A stretch of 11,804 nt of DNA from JBBKWJ01 sp037968895. Lineage in GTDB: Bacteria; Actinomycetota; Acidimicrobiia; Acidimicrobiales; SZUA-35. The stretch spans positions 1 to 11,804 of the forward strand of contig JBBKWJ010000284.1 of assembly GCA_037968895.1 (NCBI GenBank). The letters run 5' to 3'. Each line of letters begins with the position of its first letter. Position 1 is the stretch's first letter. Positions 6,881 to 11,804 of the stretch are shown in pieces. Made by a program: the position numbers and the translations under genes. The notes below the pieces were generated by a model that made no database searches, was not told the origin of the DNA, and saw nothing but the letters and a program-made list of their open reading frames with translations.

Positions 6881-7804
6881 CTATTGCCCGTTGTGGGAGA
6901 AGTGCTGGTAATCCTTGAGCGAAGTCCAGTCGCCGCCCCAGCTCCACCCGATCGACGCAAACGCCCCGACTACAGCATCACCGTCTCGGATAAGCGCGTC
7001 TTCGGCGACCGAGCGATCGGTGTAATAGCCAGCAAGCTCAGGCAAGACGAGATCGTCCTTCAGAAAGGGATTGTGGAAGGGGTTGATGTCGATTGCCAGC
7101 CCCCGAGCGTGCTCGGAGAACACGGTTGTTCCTTGCACCACACGACAGACAAATGAGCTCGTATTGTTTGTGTCGCCAATAGGCGGGGCATCGATGTCAG
7201 CATCGGTCACGATCCTCATCTCTTCGATTGGATATCGCTCGTCAAACAGGGTCTCAAACACTGTGACTACATCGTCGGCAACAGTGTTTTTGACGATGAG
7301 TTCCCCTGTGTGAGGCAACTCGTCGAAGCCCCAGAATGACACCGTCAGGTAAGCCAAATCGCTGACCGCAACCGGACAGTCTTCATTCCACGAGGATCGG
7401 GCGAGCGGATCGCCGCGTAGAGGCTCGACGGTTGAGTGGAAATCTGCGTCCGTTGGCGGAGGCAGCGTGTCGACCGAGGCGAATGCCCGCCCGACCAGTT
7501 CGTCTGGGGTATCAGCTGGTTCGGCGAATCCGTCTGCGTCTGTCGGGAGGGTGCGTTGGCCCAGCCAATCGGGACGGGGTGTTGTAACCGCCGGCGGCCC
7601 TGCGAGCTCAGTTGGTGCTGCGCCGGTCGAACTCGACGAATTCACATCTGGCGACGTTGTCACGCTCACCGCCGATGTTGTCAGAGGGGTTGCGGACGGC
7701 GTTCCCGAACTGCAGCTTGTCATCGCTGTCGCCAGCCCAACGACGGAAACTGTCCGTGCCAGGACAGCGAGAGGGGAGCGGCGCATTCGGGCAAGACTAG
7801 CCAC
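6881..7804 (-). CDS. Lipoprotein with M15-type (VanY/M15C-like) peptidase domain
   Basis: The 307-residue product is probably a membrane-anchored zinc peptidase acting on peptidoglycan peptides. An N-terminal basic and hydrophobic signal ends in TAMTSC with lipid cysteine C31. A Ser/Thr/Pro-rich linker follows (about 32-78), then the folded part. The C-terminal M15 pattern is clear: SEHARGLAID gives His232 and Asp239, and WGGDW at 289-293 with DYQHF at 298-302 gives the third ligand His301. Family knowledge puts zinc on these three residues; Asp298 or a nearby residue may assist catalysis. Cys143 and Cys220 could form a disulfide. M15 enzymes include D-Ala-D-Ala carboxypeptidases and L-Ala-D-Glu endopeptidases, and the exact bond cleaved is not evident. 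The start is GTG 7804 or ATG 7786; both leave a functional signal peptide. It diverges from the thioesterase gene across 53 bases. Confidence 0.88.
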   Translation of the reverse strand: MASLARMRRSPLAVLARTVSVVGLATAMTSCSSGTPSATPLTTSAVSVTTSPDVNSSSSTGAAPTELAGPPAVTTPRPDWLGQRTLPTDADGFAEPADTPDELVGRAFASVDTLPPPTDADFHSTVEPLRGDPLARSSWNEDCPVAVSDLAYLTVSFWGFDELPHTGELIVKNTVADDVVTVFETLFDERYPIEEMRIVTDADIDAPPIGDTNNTSSFVCRVVQGTTVFSEHARGLAIDINPFHNPFLKDDLVLPELAGYYTDRSVAEDALIRDGDAVVGAFASIGWSWGGDWTSLKDYQHFSHNGQ

Positions 7805-7821
7805 CCACGCTCGTTGGTTAG

Positions 7822-7851
7822 TTGCACCTGGGCCGAGAAGATGTGGTGCAA
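7822..7851. promoter_or_regulatory. Candidate operator: inverted repeat between divergent peptidase and thioesterase genes
   Basis: TTGCACC at 7822-7828 and GGTGCAA at 7845-7851 are perfect inverted copies with a 16-base spacer, so half-site centres lie 23 bases apart, close to two helical turns. The repeat fills most of the 53 bases between the starts at 7804 (minus) and 7858 (plus), and its right arm ends six bases before the thioesterase ATG. A dimeric repressor bound here could control both genes. No regulator gene is adjacent. The alternative is an RNA hairpin over the thioesterase leader. Confidence 0.4.
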
Positions 7852-7857
7852 TAGGAC

Positions 7858-8739
7858 ATGAGTTCCAACCCCGATGCAGCAGACACCTCAGTTCAGCTAA
7901 GTATTTCCGACGTCACCTTCAGCGAACTGATGGATCTTGAGCCGCATGGTCCAGATACATTCGTTGGCCTCTCACCCAAGTATCCCTGGGGAGGCCGACT
8001 CTTCGGTGGTCAAGTTGTTGCCCAAGCGCTCCGAGCCGCTCAGTCGACCGTCGACGAGGAATACAGCGTGCACTCGATCCACAGCTACTTCATTCGCGGT
8101 GGGACGCCGAAAGAGCCAGTTCGGTTTGAGGTCGATCGCATCCGCAACGGCCGCTCGTTTATCACGCGGCGCGTCGTCGCTCGCCAATCGAACGGCGCCA
8201 TTCTGAATCTCTCTGCATCCTTCCAGAAGGACGAAGAGGCAGCTGACGTTCAGCCCCATCGGGCGCCCATTGTTCCTGGTCCCGAACATCTTGAGGACAC
8301 AGGGTGGGGCAACATGCTCGAGCGGCGACGGGCGCTCGAAGAGTTTGGCCGAACCGTGACGTGGATCCGATTAAGTCAAGAGCTCGAGGACGACCCTCGC
8401 CTCGCCACGTGCGCGTTCCTGTTCATCTCAGACTCAGTCCCGACCGGGGCCGTTCGGGCCGCTCACCCGGCTACCACGAACGATCCTGACTCCCGCTACC
8501 AGTTCATGGGAGCCAGCCTCGACCACATCGTCTACTTCCACCGACCGGTAGATCCAACCGAGTGGTTACTCGCCGATGTGAATTGCCATGGGCTCGTCGG
8601 CGCCAGAGGGTTATCGATTGGAAATGTCTATGACCAGAGCGGTGTGCAGGTCGCCTCGGTGGTGCAAGAAGTTCTGCTTCGCGAGCTGAAGGGCGCAGGC
8701 GCAGACGACGACACCCGGCTTGGCGGAAAGTCGAGCTAA
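7858..8739 (+). CDS. tesB: Acyl-CoA thioesterase II (TesB family)
   Basis: The 293-residue protein is a double-hotdog acyl-CoA thioesterase that hydrolyses acyl-CoA to free acid and CoA in the cytoplasm. Its length is close to E. coli TesB (286). N-terminal hotdog landmarks are WGGRLFGGQVVAQAL at 44-58, VHSIHSYFIRGG at 71-82 and a strand at GRSFITRRV. The C-terminal hotdog has SLDHIVYFHRP (Asp222), ARGLSIGNVYDQSG (Ser253) and VVQEVLLR (Gln270). These match the TesB catalytic Asp, Thr/Ser and Gln positions, with serine in place of threonine. ATG 7858 has a short AGG just upstream and fits the family. It diverges from the peptidase lipoprotein gene and is followed 78 bases later by the GGDEF-EAL gene on the same strand. 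With the FadD-like ligase nearby, it may help set acyl-CoA and free fatty acid balance, which is inference. Confidence 0.93.
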   Translation: MSSNPDAADTSVQLSISDVTFSELMDLEPHGPDTFVGLSPKYPWGGRLFGGQVVAQALRAAQSTVDEEYSVHSIHSYFIRGGTPKEPVRFEVDRIRNGRSFITRRVVARQSNGAILNLSASFQKDEEAADVQPHRAPIVPGPEHLEDTGWGNMLERRRALEEFGRTVTWIRLSQELEDDPRLATCAFLFISDSVPTGAVRAAHPATTNDPDSRYQFMGASLDHIVYFHRPVDPTEWLLADVNCHGLVGARGLSIGNVYDQSGVQVASVVQEVLLRELKGAGADDDTRLGGKSS

Positions 8740-8758
8740 TAATCCCCAGATAAACCAC

Positions 8759-8785
8759 TCAATGCCGGTGCAGACCAGCCGATAG
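8759..8785 (+). promoter_or_regulatory. Candidate FliA/WhiG-class (sigma-28 family) promoter
   Basis: TCAA at 8759-8762 is followed after exactly 15 bases by GCCGATAG at 8778-8785. This matches the sigma-28 family pattern TAAA-N15-GCCGATAA in spacing and in 10 of 12 consensus bases. A transcript starting a few bases downstream would have a leader of roughly 25 bases containing AAGGGA seven bases before ATG 8818. The site lies in the short gap before the GGDEF-EAL gene. GCCGATA also occurs three times inside coding sequence in this window, without a matching -35 in the two I checked (near 6766 and 11655), so the motif alone is weak evidence. Confidence 0.4.
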
Positions 8786-8817
8786 GTGCGAGACCGACTT
8801 CCTCAAGGGATCGAACC

Positions 8818-10221
8818 ATGCTGTTCCGCCGTTCAATTGACGAGGGCCTTGCGCCGCTCGCCGTTGACCCTAATGCCGAGAAACATCTCGATGGCCTTAC
8901 TGGCTTGCCTGACCGCTGGCAGCTAGAGAGCTGGCTTTCCGAGCACCAAATTCGGAACCGTCGAACCGGCGATCGGTTCGGCCTTTTCTTCGTCTCGGTC
9001 GCGAATCTTGTCGACATCAATTCTGGTTATGGCAGTGCGGTCGGTGACGAGGTGCTGCAAACCGTCGCCGAGGCACTTCAAGCCGCGGTCGGTACCCGCG
9101 GCCTTCTGGCCCGCTATCTCGGCTCCGAATTCGCCGTCCTGTGGCCCGGAATCTTCGGCGATGACGAGACGAACCGTGTCGCGGTAAGTCTGGTCGCGTC
9201 GCTCCCGCAGCAAGTCACGTTCGATGCCTTCGTTGTCCCGGTCGAGATGGCTGTCGCTGGCGTGATTTCCGACCCCGACCTCAGCGAGCGTGTGCTTCTT
9301 GTCGACGCTGAGTCGGCTCTCACTGAAGCGCGGATGCGTCGCTCGAACCGCATGGTTGTGCGAAGCGAGGCATACGGTTCTCGCCGCTCACCAGATGTGC
9401 TCTCGGTCCGGTTGCAGCGGGCATTCGAAAGTGACGAGTTCCAGCTGTACCACCAACCCATCGTGTCGTTGAACTCTGGAAGTCTTGTTGGATTCGAAGC
9501 TGTTCTCCGCTGGCTGTCGCCCGACGCAGGCCCCCTTGGTGCAGAGCTTCTGGCGCCTGGCATGTTTCTTGAGGCGCTCCGGAGTTCGCCAATTGTCGTC
9601 CCGCTTCACGCGTGGGTGCTTCGCGAAGCTGCGGAACAGATCAGTCTCTGGAGCAAGCAGCTTGGCTCCGAAAGTCTCTTCGGGTGCACAAATCTTGACC
9701 CAAGCTTCGTTCGCTCGGATCGCTTCACCGAGATCGTCCGAGGCGTGTTGCGAGACATGCAACTGCGTCCGACGCAGCTTCTACTCGATCTAAACGGTGA
9801 TTCGATTGGCGCACAGATCACCCAGCTCTGGCCGCAGCTTCAGGCCTTGAAGGCTGACGGTGTCGGTCTTTCGCTCGAAGACTTTGGCATCGGCTACGGG
9901 TCTGCTGATCTGCTGCGTCGCTGCCGCTTTGATGTCATCCGGATCCCACGGGCGTTCGTTGGCGGGCTCGGGTTGGCCGAAGAGAACTTGGCGATTGTCA
10001 CCCACCTAATCAACCTGGCTCACGCAATGGGCTGCTATGTCATCGGCGACGGAATCGAGACGCCGGAGCAGGCAACAATGCTTGCTGACGCTGGCTGCGA
10101 CCTCGGTCAGGGCTACCTCTACGGGCGCCCCACCTCGGCGGCGGAGATCACGAATGGTCTTGAAGATCTGACTCGCCGCCTCGGCAAACTGGGCGTCAAC
10201 ACGATTCGCTCAAACCACTAG
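8818..10221 (+). CDS. GGDEF-EAL protein with both domains apparently degenerate
   Basis: The 467-residue soluble protein has a short N-terminal stretch, a GGDEF-like domain (about 25-185) and an EAL-like domain (about 200-455). The GGDEF signature reads LGSEF at 101-105 after RY, so the second acidic/glycine pattern is lost and cyclase activity is unlikely. The EAL domain keeps Glu227 (EAV), Asn292 and Gln431. However, the E-x-T-E segment is replaced by DLNGD (324-328), the Asp-Asp pair is Glu354-Asp355, the catalytic Lys is Arg375 (IRIP in place of KID), and the EGVE glutamate is Asp411 (GDGIE). Phosphodiesterase activity is therefore doubtful. Such proteins often act as c-di-GMP receptors or protein-interaction modules. 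No membrane helix or separate sensor domain is visible. ATG 8818 has AAGGGA seven bases upstream. Its stop is 38 bases from the convergent dxs stop. Confidence 0.92.
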   Translation: MLFRRSIDEGLAPLAVDPNAEKHLDGLTGLPDRWQLESWLSEHQIRNRRTGDRFGLFFVSVANLVDINSGYGSAVGDEVLQTVAEALQAAVGTRGLLARYLGSEFAVLWPGIFGDDETNRVAVSLVASLPQQVTFDAFVVPVEMAVAGVISDPDLSERVLLVDAESALTEARMRRSNRMVVRSEAYGSRRSPDVLSVRLQRAFESDEFQLYHQPIVSLNSGSLVGFEAVLRWLSPDAGPLGAELLAPGMFLEALRSSPIVVPLHAWVLREAAEQISLWSKQLGSESLFGCTNLDPSFVRSDRFTEIVRGVLRDMQLRPTQLLLDLNGDSIGAQITQLWPQLQALKADGVGLSLEDFGIGYGSADLLRRCRFDVIRIPRAFVGGLGLAEENLAIVTHLINLAHAMGCYVIGDGIETPEQATMLADAGCDLGQGYLYGRPTSAAEITNGLEDLTRRLGKLGVNTIRSNH

Positions 10222-10259
10222 GGGAGCGCTTCGCCTTTGCGTCGTTAGGGATTCGACTT

Positions 10260-11804
10260 TTAAAGATCTAGGAGTTCTCGCACTCGTTGGGCAACGCCTT
10301 CGCCGTCGAGACCAAGTCGCTTCAAGATCGCGTCTGGTTTGGCGTGTTGCAGGAATTCAGTAGGAATACCGAGGACCTCGCAGCGAGCGTTGGAGCTGTG
10401 GAGGAGGTCGGAAATACCCGATCCGATACCGCCCCGACGCAGACCATCTTCGATGGTGACAACGAGTTCGTAAGTTGCGGCGTCGGCGAGTAGTTCGGGG
10501 TCGATCGGTTTGGCGACTCGAGGGTCCCACACCGTTGCGTGGATGCCGTCAGCGAGCAGAAGATCGGCTGCTTCTTCGGCTGCGGCGAGCATTTTGCCGA
10601 TTCCGACAAAGCACACGCGCTTTCCCGACCGGACTTTTCTCGCTTGTAAGCCACTACCAACTTGGTCCTCGCTTACCTGAGGGGCCGCAGTTTTTGGCCA
10701 ACGGATAGCCGTCGGACCTGTGGTGATGGCGTAGGCGTCGATCAACATTTGCTGTAGCTCTTGATAAGACGATGGGCAAAAAATAGTCATGTTAGGGATC
10801 TTCGACAGCAACACGAGATCGAGCACGCCATGGTGCGACGCTCCGTCGTCACCAGTGATGCCTGCTCGGTCGAGGCAGATAATTACCGGCTGGCCATGCA
10901 GCGCTATATCGAGGTTGACTTGGTCAATCGCCCTGGTGAGGAACGTTGAGTAGAGGGCAACAACGGGACGAAGGCCGCCCATGGCCATGCCAGCCGCTGA
11001 TGCCATCGCGTGCTGCTCGGCGATGCCAACGTCGATGCAACGATCGGGGAACCGATCGCGGAACGGCAGAAGGCCGGTCGAGTCTGGCATCGCTGCGGTG
11101 ATTGCGATGAGGTCTTTGTGTTCCTCGCCGAGCTTCACGAGCGCTTCGGAGAAACCGGAGGTGTAGCTGTTCGGCTTGATCTCGGAGACGTCGTGCATCT
11201 GCTTAATTTGGTCGTTCTCGGCTGGCGCATAGCCTCTGCCCTTGCTGGTGAGCACATGGAGTACGACGGGGCCATCGAACGCCGCAGCGTTTTTCAGTGC
11301 GAGTTCGAGTTCTTCAACATCGTGTCCGTCAAACGGGCCCATGTAGCGAACGCCGAGCGGCTCGAAAAACGCCTGCGGTTCCAGGGCTTCACGGATTGCG
11401 GCTTTGGAGGCCCGAATGCCGAGTTGGGAGAGATGACCAACAATCGGGAGGCTTCCCGTCGCTTTCTCGAAGCGACGTTGGCGGGCCATGTAGGTCGGGT
11501 TTGAGCGGATCTTGACGAGACTCTCAGAGAGTTTCGACACGGTTGGAGCGTACGACCGACCGTTGTCGTTCAGCACGATCGTGACGTTTCGGCCGGAGTG
11601 CCCGAGATTGTTTAACCCCTCAAAGGCCATGCCGCCGGTGAGCGAACCATCGCCGATAACTGCGGTGATGCGCCGATCTTTCTGGCCCTTCGCCTCGAAG
11701 GCAACGGAGAGCCCGTGGGCGTACGCGAGAGCAGTAGAGGCGTGCGAATTCTCGATCCAGTCGTGATCGGACTCTTGGCGGCTTGGGTATCCGGAGAGGC
11801 CGCC
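10260..11804 (-). CDS. dxs: 1-deoxy-D-xylulose-5-phosphate synthase, N terminus beyond window
   Basis: The window holds the last 514 residues of DXS, the thiamine-diphosphate enzyme that condenses pyruvate and glyceraldehyde 3-phosphate to DXP, the first step of the MEP isoprenoid pathway. Roughly 110-120 N-terminal residues lie beyond the right edge, judged against the usual 620-640. Numbered from the first visible residue, SGYPSR is at 4-9, the thiamine-diphosphate motif GDGSLTGGMAFEGLNN at 51-66, and GIAEQHAMA at about 260-268 with the catalytic glutamate. DRAGITGDDGASHHG follows at about 312-326, and then the transketolase C-terminal domain. An internal ATG at 11630 is inside the thiamine motif and is not the start. 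All visible motifs are intact and the gene looks like a normal functional housekeeping copy. It converges on the GGDEF-EAL gene. Confidence 0.97.
   Translation of the reverse strand, partial: GGLSGYPSRQESDHDWIENSHASTALAYAHGLSVAFEAKGQKDRRITAVIGDGSLTGGMAFEGLNNLGHSGRNVTIVLNDNGRSYAPTVSKLSESLVKIRSNPTYMARQRRFEKATGSLPIVGHLSQLGIRASKAAIREALEPQAFFEPLGVRYMGPFDGHDVEELELALKNAAAFDGPVVLHVLTSKGRGYAPAENDQIKQMHDVSEIKPNSYTSGFSEALVKLGEEHKDLIAITAAMPDSTGLLPFRDRFPDRCIDVGIAEQHAMASAAGMAMGGLRPVVALYSTFLTRAIDQVNLDIALHGQPVIICLDRAGITGDDGASHHGVLDLVLLSKIPNMTIFCPSSYQELQQMLIDAYAITTGPTAIRWPKTAAPQVSEDQVGSGLQARKVRSGKRVCFVGIGKMLAAAEEAADLLLADGIHATVWDPRVAKPIDPELLADAATYELVVTIEDGLRRGGIGSGISDLLHSSNARCEVLGIPTEFLQHAKPDAILKRLGLDGEGVAQRVRELLDL

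Noticed and set aside
6155..7156. Long open frame of 333 codons on the plus strand
   Set aside because: It runs antisense through the 5' part of the acyl-CoA synthetase gene and the 3' part of the peptidase gene, both with clear family motifs, and its translation shows no domain pattern.
8740..8817. c-di-GMP (GEMM) riboswitch before the GGDEF-EAL gene
   Set aside because: The gap is only 78 bases and lacks the conserved GEMM core and tetraloop/receptor sequences.
11652..11659. Perfect GCCGATAA, the sigma-28 family -10 sequence, on the plus strand
   Set aside because: It lies inside dxs as the complement of the codons for the conserved VIGDG thiamine motif, and the bases 15 upstream (CGCC) do not resemble a -35.

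Overview
This is an ordinary-looking chromosomal window, moderately GC-rich by eye, with eleven protein genes packed tightly on both strands. Protein family content (an acyl-CoA ligase, a TesB-type thioesterase, an SDR, an actinobacterial-style nitroreductase, a cysteine-bearing GAF-GGDEF protein, DXS) suggests an actinobacterium, plausibly of the Acidimicrobiia. That is an inference from family resemblance, not from a marker gene. No rRNA, tRNA, CRISPR array, insertion sequence, phage gene or recognisable riboswitch was seen.

Layout. 1-1376 (+): the 3' end of an SRPBCC-fold gene, then a beta-propeller lipoprotein related to glucose/sorbosone dehydrogenases; its start probably overlaps the previous stop. 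1383-2150 (-): a conserved-looking protein of unknown function. 2317-3711 (+): a membrane-anchored GAF-GGDEF diguanylate cyclase with intact active site and inhibitory site. 3722-4489 (-): a classical SDR, divergent from a nitroreductase at 4593-5237 (+). 5234-6799 (-): an acyl-CoA synthetase, with an M15-type peptidase lipoprotein at 6881-7804 (-) upstream of it. 7858-8739 (+): a TesB-type acyl-CoA thioesterase, divergent from the peptidase. 8818-10221 (+): a GGDEF-EAL protein in which both domains look catalytically degenerate. 10260-11804 (-): most of dxs, running off the right edge.

Two themes link the genes. The first is acyl-CoA and redox metabolism: FadD-like ligase, TesB thioesterase, SDR and nitroreductase. 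The second is cyclic-di-GMP signalling: one apparently active cyclase and one degenerate GGDEF-EAL protein that is more likely a receptor or scaffold than an enzyme. The degenerate gene is preceded by a sequence resembling a FliA/WhiG-class (sigma-28 family) promoter. No intact novel multi-gene system was found. The points most worth a second look are the degenerate GGDEF-EAL protein with its possible alternative-sigma promoter, the cysteine quartet in the cyclase sensor domain, the inverted repeat between the peptidase and thioesterase genes, and the probable CTG start of the propeller lipoprotein.
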